Shown here piece by piece: positions 27,653-36,674 of a stretch of 61,118 nucleotides of DNA. A program made the translations under genes and the position numbers. Positions within the stretch are counted from its first letter, which is position 1, and every line of letters starts with the position of its first letter. Origin of the DNA: a bacterium (GTDB lineage Bacteria > Myxococcota_A > Bradymonadia > Bradymonadales > Bradymonadaceae); contig JAUIBR010000041.1 of assembly GCA_030427705.1 (NCBI GenBank), positions 1 through 61,118 on the forward strand, written 5' to 3'. The notes under the pieces were generated by a model. That model was not told the DNA's origin. It saw only the letters and a program-made list of their open reading frames with translations, and searched no databases.

Positions 27653-29209
27653 CTAATTTACGAGCTTCTCCAAGTTCTCCGCTACTTTCGCGCGGTCGGG
27701 TTGGCCCAGCCCGCGATACGCCTTGGCCATTTCGTGATGGACCTCGGGGTCGAAAGGATTGATGCGGGCGGCCTCTTTGAGGTGCTCAAGTGCCTTCGCG
27801 TAGTTCTTTGATTGGTTGTACGCCCGTCCGAGGTTGATCCACGTCCGTACATAAGACGGGAAGCTCTCCTTGACCGTCAAAAGGGATGCCTTTGCGTCAT
27901 CAGGCTTACTCATCTGCAACAGACTGTTTGCAAGCCGATTTTGGAGGATAGGATTGGACGCACCCGCCAGCCTCTCTGCCTTGCGATACTGCACGATCGC
28001 CGCTCCGAATCTTTGCCGAGCCTCAAGCATTCCACCCAGATTCATGTGGTCGCGGGCCTTTGGCTGGCCGATCTGAGACAGCTCAGACTTGGCGCCTTTT
28101 TCCCCTTTGAAAACCAGCTTCTCTTGGAATCCGGTGCCGTCGTCGTACTCAATTTTCGGGCGGTCCTTGAGGCTCTTTCGCCAATCCCGCTCGAAGGATG
28201 TGAATGAGGTTCCCAGTACTTCAGCGAAGGCCCGCTGTGCATCTGTGCCTGAACGAATCTTGTTAAGAAGTTCGCGGAATGCCGTAGGTCCTTTCTTTTC
28301 GCGCAGATACTCCATCGCGGTGTAAACCTCGGCAAATGCCATTGCCGCGTCATCCTGGCTTGGGAGCTTCGCCATCGATGGGTGCATCTGCTCAAACGTG
28401 ATGAACTCGTTCTTTGCGACTCGTGTCTGCAGAAGGTGTTCGCTCGCCGGTGCCATGCGGTGCGCATCATGGCCACGCCATCGTCGCTCGAGGAATTTCG
28501 CCAGACCTTCGTGCATCCAGATGGGCACGCGGTTACTGGTCTTTTGATTGATGACGTAGTGCACGTATTCGTGGACCGCCGTGTCAACCCATCCATAACC
28601 GCGCAAAAGCGCGCGAGGGCTGGTCACCATTAGCCGATTGTACTTACACAGTGCGATGGTCCCGGATGTGCGGATTTCCTCGGCCGTCAGGATCGAGACG
28701 TCGGCCAGAACTTCCTCGCGCGGGTAAATCTCCAAACGCACCGGTGGGGCTGGACGATGACCGAGCTCTTCGCCCAGTGCTTCGTACGCCTCGTCCAAAG
28801 CCTCAAACAAGAATGGCAGCAGAACCTCGTCCTTTCCCTTTTCGTACGCGACTTCGAAATAGCCTTTCGGGCTGAGCTTTCGCTCGTAGGTTTTGGTGAC
28901 CTTATCCACGGCAGCGGCATTCTCACGCATCATCTGCCAATCGCCGCGTGGGCTCTGCGCAATCGCCTGATCAATCAGATCCACGGCGGGTCCATATTTG
29001 CCCATGAAGAAGAGGTAGCGTGCCCGCAGATATTTGGTCTCGGCGGCGTTTGGATGTTGCTTTTCCAGCGCCGTAATCGCCGCGTCTGCCTCGGTCATCT
29101 GCCAGCCCATCAGCAGGTCTTCCGCAGTTTCAAAGTCGTTTGCGAACGCCGGAATGGACCAGACGAACGCGGCGACGAGCACACAGATTGTGAATGCTTG
29201 CCTCATCAT
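27653..29209 (-). CDS. TPR protein with a peptidase-MA-type metalloprotease domain
   Basis: 518 residues from the ATG at 29209; an adjacent ATG at 29206 is better spaced from GGAG and is equally likely. The signal peptide ends IPAFA. An N-terminal TPR segment (about 27-75) precedes a protease-like domain with HEYVH near residue 210 and a downstream EGLAKF glutamate, the gluzincin pattern. C-terminal TPR units (about 385-515) end the protein. Periplasmic. It overlaps the DUF4175-like gene, which suggests a shared role in the MoxR/Bat module. Substrate unknown. Confidence 0.85.
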   Translation of the reverse strand: MMRQAFTICVLVAAFVWSIPAFANDFETAEDLLMGWQMTEADAAITALEKQHPNAAETKYLRARYLFFMGKYGPAVDLIDQAIAQSPRGDWQMMRENAAAVDKVTKTYERKLSPKGYFEVAYEKGKDEVLLPFLFEALDEAYEALGEELGHRPAPPVRLEIYPREEVLADVSILTAEEIRTSGTIALCKYNRLMVTSPRALLRGYGWVDTAVHEYVHYVINQKTSNRVPIWMHEGLAKFLERRWRGHDAHRMAPASEHLLQTRVAKNEFITFEQMHPSMAKLPSQDDAAMAFAEVYTAMEYLREKKGPTAFRELLNKIRSGTDAQRAFAEVLGTSFTSFERDWRKSLKDRPKIEYDDGTGFQEKLVFKGEKGAKSELSQIGQPKARDHMNLGGMLEARQRFGAAIVQYRKAERLAGASNPILQNRLANSLLQMSKPDDAKASLLTVKESFPSYVRTWINLGRAYNQSKNYAKALEHLKEAARINPFDPEVHHEMAKAYRGLGQPDRAKVAENLEKLVN

Positions 29210-32200
29210 CACTCCATCAACGACTTGTAGTAGCGTTCAATTTCATCCGAGTAGTTCTCGAGGCGCCCTTCTTTCATGTTGCGCATCACCTCGTCTCGGT
29301 ATTTCGTCGATCCCTGCTTCTTGTCAGGAATCTCGACCTTATCGGTATCGGTTGGCCGCCCGTTCTTCTGCTTGCCACGCCGTTCCTTCTGCAGTGATTG
29401 ACGCATGGATTGTTTGAGTTTGTTGAGCTCATCCAGAGCTTGGCGTTGACCGTCCAATCCCCGCTGGATCTTGCGACCTTCGAGCGATTGCTGAGCCCCT
29501 TCCATCGATTGCTTGGCGGCTTCCGCGCCTGGGCTTAGCTGTTGCTGCAACATCGGGAATTTGCCGGATGCCTCGCCGATGGATTGTTGAAGCTTGCCAG
29601 CTTGCTCAGACACCTGCTGCTGCTGCTTTGCGAGCTGCTGAAGTTGCTGTTGGTTCGCGCCCGCCATTTGTTGCTGTGCCCGCTCCATCATGCCTTCGAT
29701 CTGACGCTGAATCTCTTCGCCACGCGAAATCGACCCATCAAGGGACTTCATCGTCTCCTTCATCGCGTTGGCCGCGCGGGATTTGCGCTGAACGTATCGC
29801 TCCATCAATTGCACCCCAAATTGCAGGGTCTTAAGCTCCTCAACCGATTGTTTCGCGAGCTGCATCGACTGCTCCAGGTCTCGCTGAGCCAACATATCCT
29901 CCAGATTCTCGACCCGGCGTTTTGCGTCAGCGATGGAATCTTGTTCGTGTTTGGGGAGCTTGTCGGTCGGCAGTTTGTTGAGCGCCTTCTTCTGTTCACG
30001 AACCAACTCGAGCGCGTCTTTGCTCATTTTGTCGATCATCGACTTCATGCGCTCTTGATGCTTCTCCATGATCTCTTTTTGAAGCTCGCTGGTTTGCTCC
30101 TCAACATTGCGCTGCGCCATCTCCAAGTCGTTGACTTGATCCATCAGTTTCGACAGCTCTTGGTCGAGCTCCGAAAGGCCTTCGGGTTGGGCTGAAGCAA
30201 ACTGTTGATCCATGTCTTGCGTCAGCGAATCGAGGTTCTCGGTCATCCGCTCGAGCGCTTCCAAGGCGCCGTCGATATCGTCGTTTTCGAGGAGCTGTTC
30301 GATGCTCTGCATTTCATCCGACAACTGTTGTGCGTCCGACTCAAGCTGCTGCGCCTGCACGGCATCCATGTTCATGTGCTCTTGAGGAAGCTCTTGAAGT
30401 TGGCTCTGCATCCGCTGCATCATCTCGCGCATCCGCGCTCGAAGCCTTTTGATTTCGCGCATGATCGCCTTTTTCAGCTCAGGGTCTTTGGACTCCTTAT
30501 AACGTTCCAAAAGCTCCTTAAGCCGATCTTTAAGCTCTTTGATGTCTTTTGCTGTGGCTTGGACCGCATCCATGCGCTGCGTGGAAAGCAGGTCCTGAAG
30601 GCGCAAGATGCCTTTCTCCAGGGAGTCTTCGGCTTCTGCCGCGTAGTCCGCAATATAGCTCAGTTGTCGCTTGGTCAGTCGCCCTTCATTGGCTTGGGAC
30701 TGATACTTGAGCAACGTGGCATCGCCGTTTCGCTGCAGTTCGTAAAGCTGCTCGTAGACGGATCGGAACAACGCGAAGTCGCGCTCAAGCATTAGCGGGT
30801 CTTGCTCCATCCGTCCCACAACCTCGTTCATGAGTTTGAGGGTCTCACCGAGCTGCGAAGACGCCTTTGCGACACCTTGATATCGCTCACCCATCTCGAC
30901 TTTGCTGACATCCCCAACCACTTGGTCGTAGTACCCCTTTGCGTCGGGTTGACGCTCGCCGACCGGTGACTCAAGGAAGTCTCCGAGCACGGCCAGTAGG
31001 GCCTCGACAACCTCTTGCTGCGCCTCAATCACGCGCATGTGCTTGTCTTCGGGAGAAGCCACGCGCAGCACGAGCGGAGCGCTCACCCCTACGCCTGGAC
31101 CGGTTAGGGTATTGTTATCGGAGGCTTGAATCGTAAAGACCACCGAGTCCTTCGGCTGCAAGTTTAGGGGCGCCAAATCAAATGCCAATTTGCCGTCCAA
31201 CTCGCGCGGAACGGCCGCTAGCTCAGGAAACTCGACGCCAATCTTCTGTGGGTCTTCGCCTTCAAATCCGTGAACCCGCACCACGGAATCGATGCCGAAA
31301 TCGTCTTGAACATTGAATTCAATCTCTAGAACTTCATCAGGACTGACTTCGACCTCGCCTTCGTGAGACGTGATCGTGATGCTCGGTTTCTGATCCGGCA
31401 GAAGTTCGATTCGCCGCGGCATTCCGTCGCTTATTGTCGTGTCATCATCCACGACGGCCCGGAATTGATAGGTCGACGCTTTGGTAGCCAGAAATGAGAC
31501 CTTCAGCAGGACCCCATCGCGTTCCATTGGGAGGACGCGTTCACCATCCTCAGTCTCCTGCACCATTTCGAACCGCTTGGCTTCAAGCAATGGGTAGGTC
31601 TTGATCGTGATTTCACTGCCCACCATCGCCTTGATATTGCCGGTCGTGAACGGTGACATCGTGGACGGCAGCTTGGTGTAGGCGGGTTGTTGGATGAACA
31701 CCTCAAGGTCGCCAACCACCGGTCGCGTGGGGGCTTCTTCATCGGGTGACGTCACACCGCCCCAAAGTGCTCCCAGTCGTTCAGGCGGTGCGAAGTACAG
31801 AACAGCGAGAACCGCGATGAGCCCACCGGCCATCGCCACCGTTGCGGGTGTCGTGTCTCGTTTTGGAAGCAGATGGGCGAGGCTGCCCTTGCCGTCGACC
31901 ATGCCGAGGGCCTTGCGCGTGGTAACGCGCAAGTGTTCGGCCGCCAATTCGCGACTGTAGGTCTTGGTCGACTCATCTACTAACTCTCGCCCGAACTGCA
32001 GGGCTGAGGTCAGGTCGTTTCGTAACTCAGGCACCCAATGTTGAAGGTGTCTTGCCACCGACATCGTCGGGTCTTCTTCGCGCCGAAACTTGAACAACAG
32101 GTAGATTGCAACCAACAACGCTGAACTGCTGCCACCCAGCAGGATCCAGCGAAAGACCGCTGGGCCGTGTGATTCAATCAGTAGCCCAGCGCCCAGCGCG

Positions 32201-32364
32201 GTCAGTGCGACCGCGGCGATCGTGGTGATCAGCCAGCGAACTCCCTCAAACACCGCTGGGGTTTCGTACCCCACACGGGTGCGTCGCAAGACGGTCTCAA
32301 GCGCAACTAGATCACGTTTGATACTGTCCGAATCGCGGGGAGCGCTGTTCGAATCGTCACTCAT
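29209..32364 (-). CDS. DUF4175-like membrane protein with a very long coiled coil
   Basis: 1051 residues. Three hydrophobic helices (about 42-62, 70-90 and 175-195) lie near the N-terminus. A beta-rich region (about 215-440) includes strands that look like an immunoglobulin-type domain. From about 560 to 1000 it is an almost unbroken Gln/Glu/Leu/Met-rich coiled coil, ending in a basic tail. The arrangement matches DUF4175 proteins found with MoxR/Bat genes. It is the first gene of the five-gene minus-strand operon. Function is not established. Confidence 0.75.
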   Translation of the reverse strand: MSDDSNSAPRDSDSIKRDLVALETVLRRTRVGYETPAVFEGVRWLITTIAAVALTALGAGLLIESHGPAVFRWILLGGSSSALLVAIYLLFKFRREEDPTMSVARHLQHWVPELRNDLTSALQFGRELVDESTKTYSRELAAEHLRVTTRKALGMVDGKGSLAHLLPKRDTTPATVAMAGGLIAVLAVLYFAPPERLGALWGGVTSPDEEAPTRPVVGDLEVFIQQPAYTKLPSTMSPFTTGNIKAMVGSEITIKTYPLLEAKRFEMVQETEDGERVLPMERDGVLLKVSFLATKASTYQFRAVVDDDTTISDGMPRRIELLPDQKPSITITSHEGEVEVSPDEVLEIEFNVQDDFGIDSVVRVHGFEGEDPQKIGVEFPELAAVPRELDGKLAFDLAPLNLQPKDSVVFTIQASDNNTLTGPGVGVSAPLVLRVASPEDKHMRVIEAQQEVVEALLAVLGDFLESPVGERQPDAKGYYDQVVGDVSKVEMGERYQGVAKASSQLGETLKLMNEVVGRMEQDPLMLERDFALFRSVYEQLYELQRNGDATLLKYQSQANEGRLTKRQLSYIADYAAEAEDSLEKGILRLQDLLSTQRMDAVQATAKDIKELKDRLKELLERYKESKDPELKKAIMREIKRLRARMREMMQRMQSQLQELPQEHMNMDAVQAQQLESDAQQLSDEMQSIEQLLENDDIDGALEALERMTENLDSLTQDMDQQFASAQPEGLSELDQELSKLMDQVNDLEMAQRNVEEQTSELQKEIMEKHQERMKSMIDKMSKDALELVREQKKALNKLPTDKLPKHEQDSIADAKRRVENLEDMLAQRDLEQSMQLAKQSVEELKTLQFGVQLMERYVQRKSRAANAMKETMKSLDGSISRGEEIQRQIEGMMERAQQQMAGANQQQLQQLAKQQQQVSEQAGKLQQSIGEASGKFPMLQQQLSPGAEAAKQSMEGAQQSLEGRKIQRGLDGQRQALDELNKLKQSMRQSLQKERRGKQKNGRPTDTDKVEIPDKKQGSTKYRDEVMRNMKEGRLENYSDEIERYYKSLME

Positions 32365-32429
32365 TCAAAATCGCATCGAGGGAGTCGACCTGATCGTCGT
32401 ACGCTGTCTAACGTATAACGACGTTCGGT

Positions 32430-33608
32430 TTAGTCCGAAAAAACGCGCTTGAGCTCGCCGACAACTTCTTCGGCCTGATCGAAGCCAAGCTTCATCAAAA
32501 ACGCCGAATTGCGTCCGTAGCTCTTTGCGCCCAGAACATAATAGTTAGGTTCGGGACTTTTTAGAACATCCACACCCGCGGATGTTTGCGTTAGGCAATC
32601 CGCGCCGCCAGAGGCAGCTAGTAGGCTCGCCGCAAGCTTCATCGGGCCTTCGCTGGCGTAGCATTGGTGAAATTGTAGTTCACGATTGAGCTCGGCGTCC
32701 GGTCGGTAGCCCACATTCGAGACGATGCGGTCGACGACAAATGTCCGCGAATGGCCGTTTTGCCAGATCTCAACCTCAACGCCATCTTCTGCAGGCTGAA
32801 TCGAAGCTACAGTGCTGTTAAGCAACGGCGTGATCCCCTCGACCTTTCCATTTGCCGCGTCGTTACCAAACACAGCCAGCGCGTCACGCTGCGGAAGACT
32901 GTCGTTTTCGATCCGCGTGTACGGTGAGCTTTCGCTTCGAATCACCCAAGAGATCTGGGTTCCAGGGACTTCCTGCTTCAATTCGTGAAGGAGCTTCAGT
33001 GATGTAACGGCACTGTAGCCCGCACCGACAACTAGCGTGCGTTTGTTCGCGTATGCCTCGCGGTCATGCCCAAGCGGATCGGGGATATAACGCTCGATGA
33101 CTTTGCTATTGGCATCTTCGCCGAGCGCGGGGAGTCCACCAGGGCCCAATCGGGCTGGGTCGGAGTATGCGCCAGACGTGTCGATGACCGCGTCACACTC
33201 GAAGAACGACTCCGAACTTTGGTCCACGACGTGAAGCAAAAACGGGCCGGAAGCGCGCTCCGGATTCGCAATGAACTCGCCTTTCAGCGCATTCTTTCTA
33301 GAGATGCTCGCGATGCGAGTGCCTGTCCGTACATCGCAGTTGAGAGTCTCCGCTAGCGGTTTCAGGTAGGTATCCAAGTATTCTTTGCCGGTGGGAAAGG
33401 CATCGCCCTGAAACTCCCGATTCACCCTCGCATTTCCCCACGGGCTGCGGTTCAGGCTCCACGGCGAGAAGAGTTTCACGTGACCCCATTTCGCCACATT
33501 GGCTCCGATGTCCCCGGCTTCAAAAACGGTGACATCCAACCCTTGATCCACTGCCAAAGCGGCAGTCTCAACGCCGATTGGGCCGGCTCCGATGATTGCT
33601 AACTTCAT
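32430..33608 (-). CDS. FAD- and NAD(P)-binding oxidoreductase (flavin monooxygenase-like)
   Basis: 392 residues. The FAD Rossmann motif GAGPIG is at residues 7-12 and a second nucleotide-binding motif VGAGYSA is near 196-202, as in flavin-containing monooxygenases and thioredoxin-reductase-like enzymes. Typical FMO strands are visible, including the GHVKLFSPWS and FPTGKEYLDTYL regions. A substrate cannot be named. It stands alone between the DUF4175 operon and the slipin gene. Confidence 0.85.
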   Translation of the reverse strand: MKLAIIGAGPIGVETAALAVDQGLDVTVFEAGDIGANVAKWGHVKLFSPWSLNRSPWGNARVNREFQGDAFPTGKEYLDTYLKPLAETLNCDVRTGTRIASISRKNALKGEFIANPERASGPFLLHVVDQSSESFFECDAVIDTSGAYSDPARLGPGGLPALGEDANSKVIERYIPDPLGHDREAYANKRTLVVGAGYSAVTSLKLLHELKQEVPGTQISWVIRSESSPYTRIENDSLPQRDALAVFGNDAANGKVEGITPLLNSTVASIQPAEDGVEVEIWQNGHSRTFVVDRIVSNVGYRPDAELNRELQFHQCYASEGPMKLAASLLAASGGADCLTQTSAGVDVLKSPEPNYYVLGAKSYGRNSAFLMKLGFDQAEEVVGELKRVFSD

Positions 33609-33669
33609 GTCTGCTCCATTTGCACCAGCTTTGCTGATGCCGGCGGATCGCCATTTGCTTCATTTATTG

Positions 33670-34407
33670 TCAGAGATCCCGCGGTACACCTTTCACCGAC
33701 GAATTCACCGCAGCCGCCGTGAGATTCATCGCATCGGTCGGAGCGAACACCACGGTGCTCCCGGATTCAGACACCTGCAAAAGTGTTTGCAGGTAGCGCA
33801 TCTGGAATCCAAAGGTGCTGGATTCCAGGAGTTTTGCGGCTTCTGCCAGACGTTCGGCAGCCTCTTTCTCGCCCTGCGCGCGAATGATCATCGCACGTCG
33901 TTCCCGCTCGGCTTCGGCTTCTTTTGCCATCGCGCGCTTCAGCTCGTCGGGAATCTGGATATCTTTGATTTCGACCCGAGAGACCTTCACGCCCCACTCG
34001 TCGGTTGCTTTGTCGATGATCTCTTTGAGCAACTTACTGGCTTCGTCAATCTCGCTTAGCACCTGGTCGAGCGTGCGTTGGCCGATGACACTTCGCAGGG
34101 TTGTTTGCGCCATTTCGATCGTAGCAACTCGATAATCGACCACTTTTACAATCGCTTTGTCCGGGTGTTCGACGCGGAAGTACACCACGGCATTGACGCG
34201 AACGGGTACGTTGTCGCGCGTCATGCACTCCTGGGGCTTCACATCGACCGTGACTGTGCGAGAGTCGACCATCGCGAAGCGTTCGACAAATGGCCATCGC
34301 CAGACGACGCCGGGGCCTCGATAGCCCACGATTCGACCCATGCGAAAGACCGCCACGCGTTGGTATTCATCAACGATCGTGGCAAATGGAAAGAGTTTCA
34401 CCAACAT
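33670..34407 (-). CDS. Slipin/stomatin-like SPFH (band 7) protein lacking the N-terminal membrane hairpin
   Basis: 245 residues. The SPFH domain is complete (IVDEYQRVAVFRMGR start, MTRDNVPVRVNAVVYFRV, MAQTTLRSVIGQRTLDQVL) and a coiled-coil region (AKEAEAERERRAMIIRAQGEKEAAERLAEA) follows. Most slipins begin with a hydrophobic membrane segment before the SPFH start; here only about nine residues precede it. No partner nfeD gene is adjacent. It probably scaffolds membrane microdomains, but the anchor would have to come from elsewhere. Confidence 0.9.
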   Translation of the reverse strand: MLVKLFPFATIVDEYQRVAVFRMGRIVGYRGPGVVWRWPFVERFAMVDSRTVTVDVKPQECMTRDNVPVRVNAVVYFRVEHPDKAIVKVVDYRVATIEMAQTTLRSVIGQRTLDQVLSEIDEASKLLKEIIDKATDEWGVKVSRVEIKDIQIPDELKRAMAKEAEAERERRAMIIRAQGEKEAAERLAEAAKLLESSTFGFQMRYLQTLLQVSESGSTVVFAPTDAMNLTAAAVNSSVKGVPRDL

Positions 34408-34448
34408 CTGCTAGTCCCTTGTGAGTTCGTTATTCTGAAGCTATCCAT

Positions 34449-34466
34449 AACCTCTTAAGAGAGGTT
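34449..34466. promoter_or_regulatory. Inverted repeat in the slipin/lipoprotein divergent gap
   Basis: AACCTCT (34449-34455) and AGAGGTT (34460-34466) are perfect 7-bp arms around TAAG. An outer pair, CCTTGTG at 34417-34423 and CACAAGG at 34477-34483, flanks it. This lies 19 bases upstream of the lipoprotein ATG. It could be an operator or an RNA hairpin. Confidence 0.35.
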
Positions 34467-34484
34467 TCAAAAGGGACACAAGGC

Positions 34485-34994
34485 ATGAAAGCTAAGATTC
34501 TATGGGTATCGGCGGTGATTTTGTTCGCTGCGGGCTGTAGCTCAGACGACGATTCGGCGGCGAACAACGCCAACAACGTCAATAACGCGAACAATCAGAA
34601 CAACGCGAACAACAGCAACAACGTCAACAACGCCAATAACTCCAACAACGTCAACAACGCGAACAATTCGAACAGTTCGAACAACGCCAATAATTCGAAC
34701 AACGCGAACAACAGTAATAGCAGCAACAATAGCAATAATGCCGATATGGGCCCGGACATGACCGGCACGTTGAATTGCACTGAGATTTTGCAATGTTTGC
34801 TCGGCTGCACGTCGGGCGACGTCACTTGCGAGAATAACTGTGTGGGGCAGGGCACTGCGCTGGCTCAAATGCAAATCAGCGATTTTCTGAGCTGTGTGGA
34901 CACGTTTTGCGCTGACGCAACTGGCCCAACCGAGCTAACGCAATGCACACTCGATAACTGTTCGGATGAGCAGAACGCATGTCTGGGCCTGTAG
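34485..34994 (+). CDS. Asn-rich lipoprotein with a C-terminal Cys-rich domain
   Basis: 169 residues. Signal peptide with lipobox FAAGC (Cys18). Residues 27-85 are almost pure NN-x units (NNANNVNNANN style), a flexible linker. The C-terminal 80 residues hold eight cysteines, probably four disulphides. The first two bases after the stop are followed by the ribosome-binding site of the acetaldehyde dehydrogenase gene. No family recognised. Confidence 0.75.
   Translation: MKAKILWVSAVILFAAGCSSDDDSAANNANNVNNANNQNNANNSNNVNNANNSNNVNNANNSNSSNNANNSNNANNSNSSNNSNNADMGPDMTGTLNCTEILQCLLGCTSGDVTCENNCVGQGTALAQMQISDFLSCVDTFCADATGPTELTQCTLDNCSDEQNACLGL
34563..34739 (+). repeat. AAC-AAC-x triplet repeat coding for an Asn-rich linker
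   Basis: The DNA repeats AACAACGCC/AACAACGTC/AACAATAGC-like 9-base units that read NN-A, NN-V or NN-S. The third codon and synonymous changes vary, so the repeat is imperfect and fully in frame. The longest of the NN-x linkers in the window. Confidence 0.8.
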
Positions 34995-35003
34995 GAGCCG
35001 ATG

Positions 35004-35930
35004 ATGACGAAGACACATGTTGCGATTTTGGGTTCTGGAAACATCGGAACCGACCTGATGATCAAGATTCTGGAGCGTTCGCCCAACCTGCAATTGGACA
35101 TGGTTGTGGGCATCGATCCCGAATCTGACGGGCTTGCACGCGCGCGCGAATTCGGTGTGTCGACCACTCATAAAGGTATTGATGGGTTGGTAAACTCGGA
35201 CTGCTACAAAGACGTCGAGATCGTTTTTGACGCCACGAGCGCCAAAGCGCACTACCGCCACGACGAAGTCTTGCGAGCCGATGGCAAGCGATTGGTCGAC
35301 CTGACGCCAGCAGCTGTTGGACCCTACGTGGTTCCCGTCGCCAACTTGGACGAGCATATCAACGCCCCAAACGTGAACATGGTGACCTGCGGTGGTCAGG
35401 CGACGATCCCTGTGGTCTGGGCCGTTTCCCAGGTCGCACCCGTTCATTACGCCGAGATTGTCGCCAGCATTTCGTCGCGGTCCGCCGGACCCGGAACGCG
35501 CGCAAACATTGATGAATTCACGCGCACCACGTCTCGAGGAATCGAGGAGGTTGGTGGCGCAACCCGTGGAAAAGCCATCATTATCCTCAACCCTGCCGAT
35601 CCACCGCTGATCATGCGTGACACCGTGTATTGCCTGGCTGACGCGAGCGCGGACCCAGATGAAATCACGCGGTCTATCAAGCAGGTCGTCACAGCGGTCG
35701 CGGAGTACGTGCCCGGGTATCGGCTGGTGCAGGATCCTGTCTTCGACGACTACACCGAGAATCCGCTCTTCATCCCGGGATTCGGGGAATTTTCGGGCTA
35801 TAAAGTCAGTACATTCTTGGAGGTTGAAGGCGCTGGCGATTATTTGCCGAAATATGCCGGGAATCTTGATATTATGACGGCGGCGGCGCTCAAAATGGGC
35901 GAGCTAATCGCGGAAAATCTCCAAGGGTGA
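35004..35930 (+). CDS. Acetaldehyde dehydrogenase (acylating)
   Basis: 308 residues; converts acetaldehyde, NAD+ and CoA to acetyl-CoA. It starts [23 protein letters not shown], closely matching the known MhpF/DmpF N-terminus. The catalytic Cys is residue 129 ([10 protein letters not shown]). The ATG at 35004 gives the family start and good spacing from AGGAG, and is preferred over the ATG at 35001. These enzymes normally channel acetaldehyde from 4-hydroxy-2-oxovalerate aldolase, but no aldolase or aromatic-degradation gene is nearby, so this is an orphan copy. Confidence 0.93.
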   Translation: MTKTHVAILGSGNIGTDLMIKILERSPNLQLDMVVGIDPESDGLARAREFGVSTTHKGIDGLVNSDCYKDVEIVFDATSAKAHYRHDEVLRADGKRLVDLTPAAVGPYVVPVANLDEHINAPNVNMVTCGGQATIPVVWAVSQVAPVHYAEIVASISSRSAGPGTRANIDEFTRTTSRGIEEVGGATRGKAIIILNPADPPLIMRDTVYCLADASADPDEITRSIKQVVTAVAEYVPGYRLVQDPVFDDYTENPLFIPGFGEFSGYKVSTFLEVEGAGDYLPKYAGNLDIMTAAALKMGELIAENLQG

Positions 35931-35933
35931 TTC

Positions 35934-36674
35934 ATGTCCATCAGCAAGTTTCTCGACCATGGTCTTCGATTCGTTTACGGCACCAGCCGCGGCGTTTTGG
36001 CGGCTTGGGCGGTCGCAACGCTGCTGGATATCGCCGTCTACCTTATCTTGGGTGTGAACCTGCTGGCGGCGCTCGATGTTCGCAACGCCTGGTCCACATC
36101 CGCAATTTTCGAGCAGCAGTCTTCTCCTGAACTGATGGTGCTGCTCGCGCTATTGACCATGGTAACCGGTTCATTTCGGCGCGGGCTGTGGCTGCCGGCC
36201 AAAAACATCATCGTCGACAATCAGACTCTGACGACGTCTCAGATCGTATGGAAAGCCTTCGTGAAGGTCTTCCCCGCCATCGTGATTAGCCAGATTATCG
36301 CGATGCTCTTCTTCTTTCTGAGCACTCTGTTTTTGGCATTCGGATTGACGGTCGCCACGTTCCCGTTGTTGTTCCTGTACCTCGCGCTGGCACCAGCTTA
36401 CTTCATCATTCTCACGGATCATCGTGGCTTCATGGATGGCTTTGGTGAGTCGCTTCGGTGGGCGTATCGCTACTGGAAAGTGTTGTTCAGCGCGCAGCTT
36501 GTGGGCATCGTCTTGGGGATGGTGGCCTCTATGCTCTTCCAGATGATCTGGGGCCCAAGTCAAAGCATCTTCGCTTGGATTGGCGCGGCCAGCATCTATC
36601 TTGCCGTCTCCTGGTTGTCGTGGGTCTTTGAGTCGGCCGGGTTCTTCGCGGTCCTCAAGGAGGAGAGCCGATGA
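35934..36674 (+). CDS. Polytopic membrane protein, twin copy 1 (unknown)
   Basis: 246 residues with about five hydrophobic segments. Shared with the next gene are DHGLRF-YGTS-GVLA, FRR-LW-PAK, APAYFIILT-HR-FMDGF and ESA-FFAVLKEES. It starts four bases after the dehydrogenase stop, implying coupling. I do not recognise a family. Confidence 0.7.
   Translation: MSISKFLDHGLRFVYGTSRGVLAAWAVATLLDIAVYLILGVNLLAALDVRNAWSTSAIFEQQSSPELMVLLALLTMVTGSFRRGLWLPAKNIIVDNQTLTTSQIVWKAFVKVFPAIVISQIIAMLFFFLSTLFLAFGLTVATFPLLFLYLALAPAYFIILTDHRGFMDGFGESLRWAYRYWKVLFSAQLVGIVLGMVASMLFQMIWGPSQSIFAWIGAASIYLAVSWLSWVFESAGFFAVLKEESR

Noticed and set aside
32430-33608. Thioredoxin reductase assignment for the flavoprotein
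   Set aside because: No redox-active CxxC pair is present; the FMO-like layout fits better.
34563-34739. Microsatellite for phase variation
   Set aside because: The units are imperfect 9-base in-frame repeats with synonymous and third-codon changes, so slippage would change length without shifting frame; no switching signal was seen.
34542-34874. Long minus-strand frames rich in Val, Leu and Ile opposite the Asn-rich lipoprotein
   Set aside because: They are the reverse complement of the AAC-AAC-x repeat, which reads as Val/Leu/Ile repeats on the other strand, and have no start signals or family match.
35001-35003. ATG at 35001 as the dehydrogenase start
   Set aside because: It leaves only three bases to AGGAG; the next ATG gives the family N-terminus and better spacing.
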